DNA of 39,956 nt from Lachnospiraceae bacterium (GCA_031272985.1 JAISSU010000007.1:1-39956), one strand, 5' to 3'. Shown: positions 1 to 7,847, counted from the first letter of the stretch. Notes: generated by a model not told the origin, from the letters alone. Numbers and translations: made by a program.

Positions 1-14
1 TAGGGCACGGGATA

Positions 15-863
15 TCATTTTTCGTCGCGTTCTGCGTGTTTCGCGTGCAGCAAGATAACGATTTCTGCCATTCCGAGGAAAAACGCCGCGCAGAGGATTC
101 CGATTATCCAGCAGCTGAACATTGTTCCGACACCCGCGCCGGCACCCAGGGAACCTACTCTGCTTTCGCCGGTAATATATTGCATCATGTCATTTACTCC
201 GCTTAACGCTATGTTGAGGTAAGTCATGAGATTGCCCACCTGTACGGCTATCACTATACCTGTAATGAAGAAATAAAGGAAAGACAACGCCGCGCATATG
301 CGAAGTAAGAAAGGCACAAATCCAAATGGTTTTTTCGTAAATTTCGACAAATCCGCAGGTTTGCGTTCTTTATAGGGTTGTTGATAATTATGGTCCGAAT
401 ATCCGTAGCCTGGAGAACCATAGCCTGCATTCTGATAATCGTTGTTTTGATATCCGGCCTGCAAATTACCGTATCCTTGATTAGCATATCCCTGATTATC
501 GTAGCCTTGATTGCCGTAGCCCTGATTATTGTATCCGTTATTCTGATATCCACCCGCCGGATAACCTTGATTACCATAGGGCGGCACTCCCTGCGGGTTT
601 CCGTATCCATTCAAAGCTCCCATTACCGGTTCGGTGGGAAGCACCGGCTCACCATTCGGGAGTAATTCAGTCTGAGCTTCATTAACCACAGCTTCAGACT
701 GTTCGGCAACTGTTTCTGCTACTTCTTGAGTCTCGGTTACAGATTCCTTCACTTCATTCTCGCCTTCAGTGACAGCTTGAGCAATTATTTCCCGCTTCCA
801 ACCGCACTGAGTGCAAAATAGCTCTTCATCGTTCATGGGTTTGCCGCAATTCTTACAAAACAT
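15..863 (-). CDS. Zinc-ribbon membrane protein with Gly/Tyr/Asn/Gln-rich repeats
   Basis: The 282-residue protein starts at ATG with GAGGG upstream. Residues 1-22 form a zinc ribbon with Cys3, Cys6, Cys17 and Cys20 as two CxxC knuckles. Residues 35-68 are Glu/Val-rich and acidic. Residues 86-164 are a low-complexity tract of GYGNQ-like pentads. Two hydrophobic segments follow at about 181-210 and 245-273, with a short basic tail. Many Bacillota carry short N-terminal zinc-ribbon proteins with membrane segments and no assigned role, and this one fits that loose class. The ribbon should lie in the cytoplasm if the membrane part is a two-pass hairpin. It is the last gene of the minus-strand run that starts with the MoaB-like gene, but probably has its own promoter. 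Function unknown. Confidence 0.85.
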   Translation of the reverse strand: MFCKNCGKPMNDEELFCTQCGWKREIIAQAVTEGENEVKESVTETQEVAETVAEQSEAVVNEAQTELLPNGEPVLPTEPVMGALNGYGNPQGVPPYGNQGYPAGGYQNNGYNNQGYGNQGYDNQGYANQGYGNLQAGYQNNDYQNAGYGSPGYGYSDHNYQQPYKERKPADLSKFTKKPFGFVPFLLRICAALSFLYFFITGIVIAVQVGNLMTYLNIALSGVNDMMQYITGESRVGSLGAGAGVGTMFSCWIIGILCAAFFLGMAEIVILLHAKHAERDEK

Positions 864-901
864 GTTCTTTCCCTCACTTTCCTGTGTCTACGACTGCTGT
901 A

Positions 902-930
902 ATAATCTGTTACTGTTTTCTTTCTGCCAA
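902..930 (-). promoter_or_regulatory. Possible sigma-A promoter for the zinc-ribbon protein
   Basis: On the minus strand TTGGCA (925-930) and GATTAT (902-907) are separated by 17 bases, ahead of the zinc-ribbon gene. The -35 box is good and the -10 box matches four of six consensus bases. The assignment is by pattern only. Confidence 0.35.
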
Positions 931-975
931 TTCATTTCTTCTATAATCCAAAACCTTAATTTCGCAGTTTGAAAA

Positions 976-2034
976 TTAATTGCCACCGAGCTGATATTGA
1001 TATGCGTAAAGCGCAAAGTCCCCTATTGCCGCTCTCATATATGTCGAGTTTGTCACACCGCTTGAGAGCACCACTATCGCAAAGGGCGAGTTTTCTGCGA
1101 ATACGATTCCGATATCATTTTCCACATCCGAAAGCTCTCCCGTCTTATTTGCGATTTCCAGTCCCGCAGGAAGCTTTGAAGGGATTTTAGTGCGGACCTG
1201 CTGTCCTTTCATTATGTTAAGCATACTGCTAAATGGCTCAACGTCACGTTTATTGTATATCTGTTTAAGGAAATTTATGCAATCCTTAAGCGATGTATAA
1301 TTATCTTTACCGCCGGCGCGTGCCGCGTCATCAAGCATCTTTCGCTCTAAGACCGTATCAAAATACCCCTGATCTTCGAAATATTCATTCAATGCAGGCA
1401 TACCGAAGTATTCAATAAGCGCATTGGTCGCGTTATTATCACTTTGTTGAATCATCGAAGTAACCAATGACAAAATGGTCTTACCTCCGACGCTCGTATC
1501 AAGCGTTATAGACCCTTCCGATGCCTTAACAAAAGCATACTCCATTATAAAGACCTTTATGACACTCGCCGACGGAGCTTTCCCGGAATTTCCGCTGTCG
1601 CAATATTCACCGGTATTGAAATAATATACTCCGTATTGCAAATTCACCGAGCCGCTTAATAGTTCCGTATCATCCAGTTCGATTCTTTCGGTGCTCTCAT
1701 CATCCACCACGGCCTCAACGGTATCGCTTACCGTTTCTTCAGGTAATGTCATATCGGCATTTAATGTGAGACCTTCACCGTCTGCCGCGTCATTTTCCGA
1801 AACAGGAACCTCAACGGTTTCGTAGGAGTTAGCTTCCTCCAAGGTCTGTGTCTTATCTGATGGTTTGTCTTTACTTTTTCCAAAGAGCTTAATTCCCATA
1901 TATACCAAAACCGCCAAAACTATCGCCGACACGATGCAGACAACAATAATTATCATACGTTTGCGTTTCTTTTTTCGCTGTTGTAGCCTTTTTTTTCTAA
2001 ATGCGTCCCTGTCGGATTGCCGTATGTTTTCCAA
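976..2034 (-). CDS. Membrane-anchored beta-lactamase-fold serine hydrolase
   Basis: This 352-residue protein has a strongly basic cytoplasmic N-terminus (residues 12-26), one membrane segment (27-50) and an acidic linker to about 125. An extracellular class A beta-lactamase-like domain follows. The three motifs of the family are visible: SxxK (Ser157-Lys160), SDN (198-200) and KTG (297-299). I see no clear omega-loop ExxN that would supply the deacylating glutamate of true class A enzymes. A cell-wall-related or unknown serine hydrolase is therefore more likely than a resistance enzyme (inference). The start is a TTG at 2034, eight or fewer bases after GGAGGAG; there is no ATG before residue 27. 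It follows rnhA closely. Confidence 0.85.
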   Translation of the reverse strand: MENIRQSDRDAFRKKRLQQRKKKRKRMIIIVVCIVSAIVLAVLVYMGIKLFGKSKDKPSDKTQTLEEANSYETVEVPVSENDAADGEGLTLNADMTLPEETVSDTVEAVVDDESTERIELDDTELLSGSVNLQYGVYYFNTGEYCDSGNSGKAPSASVIKVFIMEYAFVKASEGSITLDTSVGGKTILSLVTSMIQQSDNNATNALIEYFGMPALNEYFEDQGYFDTVLERKMLDDAARAGGKDNYTSLKDCINFLKQIYNKRDVEPFSSMLNIMKGQQVRTKIPSKLPAGLEIANKTGELSDVENDIGIVFAENSPFAIVVLSSGVTNSTYMRAAIGDFALYAYQYQLGGN

Positions 2035-2094
2035 ATTACTCCTCCGTGAAAATCCCAGTCCTTATTCATAAATAATCTGCAATTAATATATTAA

Positions 2095-2622
2095 TCATTG
2101 TCCTTGGTCTTGCACTAATTTTGTCAGCGGCAATTCAAGATTATTAATGTATTCTTCATCAACTTCTAAATCATCGCCGTCTGCCGCTGTCGTCGCCAAC
2201 TCATCGCATCTCTCATTCTGGGGATGACCATCATGCCCTTTGACCCAAATAAATGATGTATCATGGGGTTTCGCGGCCGCAAGGAGTCGTTCCCAAAGGT
2301 CAATATTCTTTACATTTCCGCTGCCTGAGCGTTTCCAGCCCTTCCTAAGCCAGCCTGCTATCCAATTTTTATTAAAGGCATCTGTTATATACTTTGAGTC
2401 TGAGTATATCTCAACCCTGCATGGCTTTACCAGCGCTTCAAGCCCCTTAATTACCGCCATCAACTCCATGCGATTATTCGTGGTTAGTTCGAATCCTCCG
2501 GAGATTTCTTTCGTGTGCAATATCCCTTTCGAATCCGTATATTCCAGCACCACTGCGTAACCACCCGGACCTCCGGGATTACCTCGTGCGGCACCATCAG
2601 TGTATAGTTTAACAAATTGCAT
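2095..2622 (-). CDS. rnhA: Ribonuclease H (type I)
   Basis: The enzyme degrades the RNA strand of RNA-DNA hybrids, acting on R-loops and primer RNA in the cytoplasm. From the chosen start it has 175 residues. The catalytic set is visible: Asp9 in YTDGA, Glu53 in NNRMEL, Asp75 in YSDSKY and Asp140 in NERCDELA, plus His130 in WVKGHDGH. The frame is open to 2652, but the ATG at 2622 has GAGAGG six bases upstream and opens directly on the first strand of the fold, so it is preferred. An acidic tail of about 28 residues extends past the usual end. It lies between the MBL-fold gene and the serine hydrolase in one minus-strand run. Confidence 0.95.
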   Translation of the reverse strand: MQFVKLYTDGAARGNPGGPGGYAVVLEYTDSKGILHTKEISGGFELTTNNRMELMAVIKGLEALVKPCRVEIYSDSKYITDAFNKNWIAGWLRKGWKRSGSGNVKNIDLWERLLAAAKPHDTSFIWVKGHDGHPQNERCDELATTAADGDDLEVDEEYINNLELPLTKLVQDQGQ

Positions 2623-2669
2623 ATATATCCTCTCAAACACTATAGCTATCAAATCAATTAATTATTAGA

Positions 2670-3362
2670 TCAACTCACTTCAAATTCCTGACCATCATGA
2701 GTGACATTTAGTATACGTCCGGCGTAAGATGAAGCTTGCGGATCCGCCTTTATTCTGTCAATAACGCCAAAATCGCCCCACATATGTATGGGAAGGGCAT
2801 TATTAGTATTCGTGTGCTCCATAAAATACTTAAAGCCTGTGGAATAAGAGTCCTCAAGTCTGCCGTCAAGCGGCAAACAGGCTAAGCTGAATTCTTTCCC
2901 TTCGATTTTATCAATTGCGGCTTTGTATTTTACGCGCTGAAAAGTATTGAACGCGTCGGATTCGCCTTCCCAGTGCCACCAGTTCAAATCCCCCGCATGA
3001 TAAATACTCTCGCCATCCTTTGTAACAATAAACGCGACACCCTCGTCAGTGGATTTCAACGTCTGAATATCAAAACCACTAACATTTGATTCCTGATTCG
3101 GTCCGATTCGGTGAATATTATCGCCTTTTTGTTTTAAAGAAACATCGTCTGAGATAACGTAATCAATATTAGTATAAACATTTTGCCATTCAAAGATCTT
3201 CAATCGAAAATGGTCGGCGTGACTATGGCTTACAAAAACAATAACAGGGGTTTCCTTTGAAACCTCCGGAATTTTCCCCTGATAATAGTCGAATACAAGC
3301 ATCGCGCCCTTCCATCGAACAGCAACGCCGCTATGATTAACATATGTGACATACATACCCAA
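2670..3362 (-). CDS. MBL-fold metal-dependent hydrolase, UlaG-like
   Basis: The protein has about 230 residues with a metallo-beta-lactamase fold. The metal site is shown by SHSHADHF near residue 47 and by YHAGDLNWWHWEG near residue 120, with a later HMWGDFG. This arrangement resembles UlaG-type and RNase-Z-like single-domain hydrolases. The substrate cannot be deduced. The start is uncertain: TTG at 3362 has AAAGGG about eight bases upstream, while ATG at 3356 two codons later has poorer spacing. The gene begins 24 bases after the MoaB-like gene ends and is followed by rnhA, so it is probably co-transcribed with both. Confidence 0.85.
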   Translation of the reverse strand: MGMYVTYVNHSGVAVRWKGAMLVFDYYQGKIPEVSKETPVIVFVSHSHADHFRLKIFEWQNVYTNIDYVISDDVSLKQKGDNIHRIGPNQESNVSGFDIQTLKSTDEGVAFIVTKDGESIYHAGDLNWWHWEGESDAFNTFQRVKYKAAIDKIEGKEFSLACLPLDGRLEDSYSTGFKYFMEHTNTNNALPIHMWGDFGVIDRIKADPQASSYAGRILNVTHDGQEFEVS

Positions 3363-3386
3363 ACTGTGTGCCCTTTCCGTCCATTA

Positions 3387-3857
3387 TTAAGCTTCGTTCT
3401 GTATGACTGTGACCGCGTGAAGAACCTCAGGTAAAATGTATTCTAAACATTGCTTAACAGCCTGCGGCTTCCCCGGAAGATTTACAATCAGTACCTGACC
3501 GCGAATACCGGCTGCGCAACGATTAAGCATAGCCCTTTTCGTAAGCGTCGCCACATGCGCTCTCATGGCTTCGGGAATCCCGCAAACCTGTTTTTCAACG
3601 ACGTCCAAAGTAGCCTCGGGTGTGCAATCCGTAGCTGCCAAACCCGCTCCCCCAGTAGTCAATATCAAATCGGCCAGCTTTTCATCCGCCATTCTCTGCA
3701 ATACCGTAGCTATGACAGATCTGTCATTAGGCAGCGCCTTCATGAAAATGACCTTATGCCCCGCACCCTCAACCAATTGTTTCACGACGGGAGCCGCTTT
3801 ATCCGCCTCCTGCTCCTTATAAACTGCCGTATTCGCCGTAATAACCGCAACTTTCAC
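3387..3857 (-). CDS. MoaB/MogA-like molybdopterin-binding domain protein
   Basis: The single-domain protein has 156 residues. The signature of the molybdopterin-binding family is visible as TTGGAGLAATDCTPEAT at about residues 66-82, followed by IPEAMR and by the NLPGKP motif near residue 125. Relatives adenylylate molybdopterin before molybdate insertion. No other molybdenum cofactor gene is in the window, so its role here is open. The start is a GTG at 3857, nine bases after GGAGG, and gives the normal family length. It leads a minus-strand run with the MBL-fold hydrolase, rnhA and the serine hydrolase. Confidence 0.88.
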   Translation of the reverse strand: MKVAVITANTAVYKEQEADKAAPVVKQLVEGAGHKVIFMKALPNDRSVIATVLQRMADEKLADLILTTGGAGLAATDCTPEATLDVVEKQVCGIPEAMRAHVATLTKRAMLNRCAAGIRGQVLIVNLPGKPQAVKQCLEYILPEVLHAVTVIQNEA

Positions 3858-3895
3858 CTAACCACACCTCCAAATACTATACATTCCGATACTCT

Positions 3896-3954
3896 AAAAC
3901 CCGATAATACGGGAAAATGTTGCTTGCTATCTTATATTACCCTTTTTTATCGGT
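3896..3954 (-). other. Overlapping alternative hairpins between channel and moaB-like genes
   Basis: On the minus strand CCGATAA (3948-3954) can pair with TTATCGG (3901-3907). A smaller stem, CCCG with CGGG (3910-3913 and 3900-3903), is followed by TTTT. The two structures share bases and exclude each other. The small one could be a weak terminator for the potassium channel gene; no ligand-binding part is recognised. Confidence 0.25.
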
Positions 3955-3967
3955 GATTGCAATGAAA

Positions 3968-4798
3968 TTATTCATTCAATTCATGTCCGCAATACGGACA
4001 GAATTTATGCTCTTCCTTGTGTTTTTTCTTTTCTTCTTTATTTATCTGCTCGACAAACCCTGATGAAATAATACCTGTGGGAACTGCTACGAGCCCAATT
4101 CCCAATAGGGCAATGACACCGCTTAAGATTTTCCCGAGAATGGTAATCGGATAAACGTCGCCATAGCCAACGGTCGTTACCGTTGCGACAGCCCACCAAA
4201 GGGCATCCAGTGCATTGCCAAAAGCCTCAGGCTGAGCTGTACTTTCGACGCTATACATTAAGACCGATGCAATTATCATCAATATCACAACAATAAATAT
4301 TGATGATAAAAGCTGCGTTTTCTTTTTCTTAAAAACATTTCCAATCGCCACGAATGCTGTAGTATAGCGGTTTACCTTGAATATGCGCAAGAGACGAATA
4401 ATTCTAAGCGAACGCAAGACCCTTAAGTCAATCGGAAGAACAAAGGGCAAGTAAAATGGCACTATCGCAAACAAATCTATTAACGCCATGAATGAAAAAA
4501 TATACTTTAGCCTCGCCTTATATGGCTTTAATTTCGGAAACATGAGATCCGAAGTCCAGACTCTGGCAATATATTCGATCGTAAAAATGACGACCGAAAT
4601 GGTTTCAAAAACGCTTAATGTGACGCTTACGGCTTTCGGGAGAGTAAACGTATCAAGAATAACCGTGAGAACGTTAATAATTATTAATGTAATTATTACG
4701 CCGTCAAACACATCACTGATTAAATCATTTTGGTCATCATCACGAATTTTATTATATATTCTTTCCTTTAGTGATAATTGTTGTTTAGTTTCCGCCAC
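3968..4798 (-). CDS. Voltage-gated-type potassium channel with C-terminal CxxC motif
   Basis: This 276-residue ion channel has six predicted membrane segments. The S4 segment carries arginines every third residue (126, 129, 132, 135 and 138). The pore has the potassium selectivity filter TVGYGD at about 219-224, before the last transmembrane helix. A short charged cytoplasmic tail ends in FCPYCGHELNE, with Cys267 and Cys270 forming half of a zinc knuckle. There is no RCK domain, so it differs from Kch-type channels with ligand-binding tails. The start is a GTG at 4798, preceded by a GGGGGG tract eight bases upstream. It is probably a single-gene unit with its own extended -10 promoter. Confidence 0.9.
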   Translation of the reverse strand: MAETKQQLSLKERIYNKIRDDDQNDLISDVFDGVIITLIIINVLTVILDTFTLPKAVSVTLSVFETISVVIFTIEYIARVWTSDLMFPKLKPYKARLKYIFSFMALIDLFAIVPFYLPFVLPIDLRVLRSLRIIRLLRIFKVNRYTTAFVAIGNVFKKKKTQLLSSIFIVVILMIIASVLMYSVESTAQPEAFGNALDALWWAVATVTTVGYGDVYPITILGKILSGVIALLGIGLVAVPTGIISSGFVEQINKEEKKKHKEEHKFCPYCGHELNE

Positions 4799-4848
4799 GA
4801 AGTTTTCCCCCCATCATGTTTCGGATTAATTGTAAAAAGAATGTAAAC

Positions 4849-4857
4849 ATTATAACA
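4849..4857 (-). promoter_or_regulatory. Extended -10 promoter for the potassium channel
   Basis: The minus strand reads TGTTATAAT, a perfect -10 box with the TGn extension. No good -35 box is seen at 17 bases upstream, which is common for extended -10 promoters. It lies about 50 bases ahead of the GTG start. Confidence 0.5.
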
Positions 4858-4873
4858 TAACCAAGCAGACCAT

Positions 4874-4900
4874 AAAAGCACCCCTTTTCGAGGTGCTTTT
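4874..4900 (-). terminator. Rho-independent terminator after malic enzyme
   Basis: A nine-base perfect inverted repeat, AAAAGCACC and GGTGCTTTT, encloses a nine-base loop, 34 bases past the malic enzyme stop. On the minus strand the stem ends in TTTT. It closes the fumarase - malic enzyme operon and separates it from the channel gene. Confidence 0.8.
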
Positions 4901-4934
4901 CTAATTTGTCGTATTTAGTAATCAAGTTAATAAA

Positions 4935-6107
4935 TTATATTCTGGCTACACCTGTTTTTCTGGCTGCCTCGGCGACTGCTTCGGCGACCTTTGCGGCGAC
5001 TCCTCTATCAAGGGCGCTGGGGATAATGTAATCGGCATTTAATTTATCAGCAGGTACATAATCCGCTATGGCGCGAGCCGCGGCAATTTTCATATCATCA
5101 TTGATATCACTTGCGCGGACATCAAGAGCTCCGCGGAAAATGCCGGGGAAGGCAAGAACATTATTAATCTGATTCGCAAAATCGGAACGACCCGTACCTA
5201 CGATAGCAGCCCCTGCTTCCTTAGCTAAATCAGGCATTATTTCGGGAACCGGATTAGACATGGCAAAAATGATGGGATCCTTTTTCATGGATTTAACCAT
5301 TTCGGGTGTCACACAATTCGGCGCCGAAACACCGATAAATACGTCAGCGTCTTTTAAGGCGTCGGCAAGGGTGCCCTTTACCATTTTGCGGTTGGTAATT
5401 TTAGCGATTTCTTCTTTTTCTGAATTGAGCTTTTCTCTTCCTTCATAGATAGCTCCGGTGCGGTCGCACATAATTACATCTGAAAGACCAAGTGAAATCA
5501 AAAGTTTAATAATGGCGATACCGGCGGCACCTGCTCCGCTTGTGACAACGCGAATTTCATCCAATGATTTTCCTGTTAATTTAAGAGCGTTCAGCATTGC
5601 GGCCAGCGTAACAACAGCAGTTCCATGCTGATCATCATGGAAAATCGGGATATCGCAGCGCTCTTTTAATTTACGCTCGATTTCAAAGCAACGGGGAGCG
5701 GAAATATCCTCGAGATTAACTCCTCCGAAACTCCCGGCGATAAGCGCTACCGTATTAACAATATCATCTACTTCCTTTGAACGAACGCAAAGCGGAAAAG
5801 CGTCAACATCCGCGAATGATTTAAACAGAACGCATTTACCTTCCATAACGGGCATACCCGCCTCGGGACCGATATCTCCCAATCCCAGAACAGCGGTTCC
5901 GTCGGTCACAACGGCGACTAAATTCGGACGTCTGGTATACTCATAGCTTTTGTCAATGTCTTTGTTGATTTCCAAACAGGGTGCCGCAACTCCGGGAGTA
6001 TAGGCGATGGATAAATCATCCTTATTCTCCAATGTACAACGTGAGACCACCTCAATTTTGCCCTTCCATTCGGCATGTTTCTTAATTGCTTCTTTTGCGT
6101 AATCCAT
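4935..6107 (-). CDS. NAD(P)-dependent malic enzyme
   Basis: Malic enzyme oxidatively decarboxylates malate to pyruvate in the cytoplasm. The protein has 390 residues, the size of short bacterial malic enzymes without a phosphotransacetylase domain. Family features visible are SIAYTPGVAAPC near residue 34, the metal-site stretch IFHDDQHGTA near 155, the Rossmann motif GAGAAGIAI near 192, and FAMSNPVPEI near 282. The start follows AAGGAGG at good spacing. The gene sits 32 bases downstream of fumarase beta. With the two fumarase subunits it forms a fumarate to malate to pyruvate module under the promoter at 7719-7748. The coenzyme preference cannot be read with confidence. Confidence 0.95.
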   Translation of the reverse strand: MDYAKEAIKKHAEWKGKIEVVSRCTLENKDDLSIAYTPGVAAPCLEINKDIDKSYEYTRRPNLVAVVTDGTAVLGLGDIGPEAGMPVMEGKCVLFKSFADVDAFPLCVRSKEVDDIVNTVALIAGSFGGVNLEDISAPRCFEIERKLKERCDIPIFHDDQHGTAVVTLAAMLNALKLTGKSLDEIRVVTSGAGAAGIAIIKLLISLGLSDVIMCDRTGAIYEGREKLNSEKEEIAKITNRKMVKGTLADALKDADVFIGVSAPNCVTPEMVKSMKKDPIIFAMSNPVPEIMPDLAKEAGAAIVGTGRSDFANQINNVLAFPGIFRGALDVRASDINDDMKIAAARAIADYVPADKLNADYIIPSALDRGVAAKVAEAVAEAARKTGVARI

Positions 6108-6139
6108 AGCTTCCTCCTTATATTTTACTGATAGTAATA

Positions 6140-6757
6140 TTATTTCAGATAGTCTACCTGCGAATAAAGTTCAGGCAGTACTTCTTCTTTTACTTCGTTG
6201 AATTTCTTTTTATTATCTTCGAAAAGATTGTTCCCCAATGTGTCAATGGATATCAGAATCGGTCCGAAGTCCTTTACTCTCATGACCCACATGGCCTCGG
6301 GCATGCCCAGCTCCGGCCATTCTACGCCTTCGACATCTAAAACCTGTTCGGCCGCTAATACCGCACAGCCTCCGGGAAATACACCGTGGACGGCAATGCT
6401 TTCCTTACAACCTTCGGCGGTTTCAAGTCCCATTCCGCCTTTTCCGATGATAAGCTTTACACCCGTCTCCCTGATAAAATCCCTCTCGGAATTTTCCATT
6501 CTCATGCTCGTAGTAGGACCAATCGAAATAACGTCATATTTACCCGGCTCATCTGCCCTTTCTTTCATTATCGGTCCGGCGTGAAAAACGGCAATACCAT
6601 TTAAGTCTACAGGTAATTCGCGATGCTGCTTTACCACTCTATGATGCACATCGTCGCGTCCGGTAATCAGACGCCCGGTCAGGTAAACCAAGTCTCCGAT
6701 GCGTAAATCCATTATATCCTCGTCTTTAATGGGAGTCGTCAGATGCTTTATATTCAT
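6140..6757 (-). CDS. Class I fumarate hydratase, beta subunit
   Basis: This is the C-terminal half of the iron-sulfur, class I fumarase, found as a separate subunit of 205 residues. It hydrates fumarate to malate together with the alpha subunit. Family features include FHAGPIMK near residue 53, the stretch SIGPTTSMRME near 77, and GKGGMGLET. Its ATG overlaps the stop of the alpha gene in an ATGA arrangement, and GGGGGTG lies just upstream, so the subunits are translationally coupled. Tartrate dehydratase beta subunits are close relatives. The malic enzyme neighbour favours fumarase. Confidence 0.93.
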   Translation of the reverse strand: MNIKHLTTPIKDEDIMDLRIGDLVYLTGRLITGRDDVHHRVVKQHRELPVDLNGIAVFHAGPIMKERADEPGKYDVISIGPTTSMRMENSERDFIRETGVKLIIGKGGMGLETAEGCKESIAVHGVFPGGCAVLAAEQVLDVEGVEWPELGMPEAMWVMRVKDFGPILISIDTLGNNLFEDNKKKFNEVKEEVLPELYSQVDYLK

Positions 6758-7650
6758 AGGGTCACCCCCTTATGTGTCAATAATTCATAGCTTAGGTCAT
6801 GATTAATTCTGATACAAGCTCTGCGGTGTGCCCAGCACCCTGTAGACATGCCAACCGCTAAAGTCGAAGGGTGTCTGCCTGCCTGCTCGATATGTACCGC
6901 CATAACTGAAGCATTTCCGGAAACACCGCCCGGTCCTATCTTAATTCTATTAATAGCTTCTTCCATTTTCAGTTCCAATTCGGCAGCCTTTTGGTTTTTG
7001 TTGCGCGTTCCGATTCTGCGCAGCAATGCCTTCTTTGATAGCTTCGCTGCGACCTCAACGCTTCCTCCGATACCGATACCCAGCAAAAGCGGTGGGCAGG
7101 CATTGACCCCGTAAGAAGTCACCTGATCCAGTATGTATTTCATTGCCCCCTCGTAGCCTTCAAGAGGCATAAGGACCTTTGCGGTACCGGGAAGAGAACA
7201 ACCGCCGCCTGCCATATACATATATATCGTGACCGAATCGCAGTGCGGTAATACCTCCCAGTCTATCCAAGGGATTCTGGTGCCCGTATTATCACCCGTA
7301 TTATATTCGTCGAAAATCTCTACGACATTATGACGAAGCGGTGCCTCTATTGTGGCCTTTTTTACCGCCTCGCGTAAGGAATCTTCTGTCTCGTCAATCA
7401 ACGGGAAACCCGAACCCACCTGTACGAAATACTGCAATACACCGGTATCCTGACAGCAGGGTCTGTCCAATTCACTCGCCTTTTCAAGATCCGAAAACAT
7501 CGCGTCATAAAAAAGCTTCGCCATGGGCGAATCCTCTTTTTCACGCATCAAAGTAAGCCTTTCAACTACATCATCAGGGAGATGCTTTGAAGAATAGCCG
7601 GTGAAAGCGGCTAATATGTCTATGAATTTTTGTTTTTCGGAAGTGGTCAT
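6754..7650 (-). CDS. Class I fumarate hydratase, alpha subunit
   Basis: The 298-residue alpha subunit carries the 4Fe-4S cluster site. Candidate cluster cysteines lie in RPCCQDTG near residue 64, in NACPPLLLGIGIGG near 185, and in STGCWAHRRACIRI near 272. It forms a heteromer with the beta subunit encoded just downstream. The ATG at 7650 has only a distant AAGGA, so translation may be modest or start detection imperfect. Its promoter at 7719-7748 is near consensus, and an ATGACAA/TTGTCAT inverted pair lies immediately upstream of that. Tartrate dehydratase is the main alternative. Confidence 0.93.
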   Translation of the reverse strand: MTTSEKQKFIDILAAFTGYSSKHLPDDVVERLTLMREKEDSPMAKLFYDAMFSDLEKASELDRPCCQDTGVLQYFVQVGSGFPLIDETEDSLREAVKKATIEAPLRHNVVEIFDEYNTGDNTGTRIPWIDWEVLPHCDSVTIYMYMAGGGCSLPGTAKVLMPLEGYEGAMKYILDQVTSYGVNACPPLLLGIGIGGSVEVAAKLSKKALLRRIGTRNKNQKAAELELKMEEAINRIKIGPGGVSGNASVMAVHIEQAGRHPSTLAVGMSTGCWAHRRACIRINHDLSYELLTHKGVTL

Positions 7651-7718
7651 AATTGTATTATCAATCCTTAAATGTGAAAATTACTCCAAATTTCTTTAAG
7701 CGAAAACCCAACAATAAT

Positions 7719-7748
7719 AGTATAGGTCATACCAATTTGCGCTGTCAA
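7719..7748 (-). promoter_or_regulatory. Sigma-A promoter of the fumarase - malic enzyme operon
   Basis: On the minus strand TTGACA (7743-7748) is a perfect -35 box and TATACT (7719-7724) matches five of six -10 bases, with an 18-base spacer. It lies about 70 bases ahead of the fumarase alpha start. Confidence 0.8.
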
Positions 7749-7765
7749 TGGTAAATTACAAAAAC

Positions 7766-7797
7766 ATGACAAATTTAATTGAGTAAGTCCTTGTCAT
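7766..7797. promoter_or_regulatory. Inverted repeat upstream of the fumarase promoter, possible operator
   Basis: ATGACAA (7766-7772) and TTGTCAT (7791-7797) form a perfect seven-base inverted pair with an 18-base gap. The pair ends 18 bases upstream of the -35 box, an activator-like position. I cannot match it to a known regulator. Confidence 0.35.
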
Positions 7798-7817
7798 ATT
7801 ATTAGTGGTTTATTAAA

Positions 7818-7832
7818 AAACCAAAGCGGTTT
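7818..7832 (-). terminator. Weak terminator after gpsA
   Basis: On the minus strand AAACC and GGTTT pair around the loop GCTTT, followed by a run of T ending in AATAAA. It lies 16 bases past the gpsA stop. The stem is short, so termination may be partial. Confidence 0.45.
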
Positions 7833-7847
7833 AAAAGCTGTACCGAT

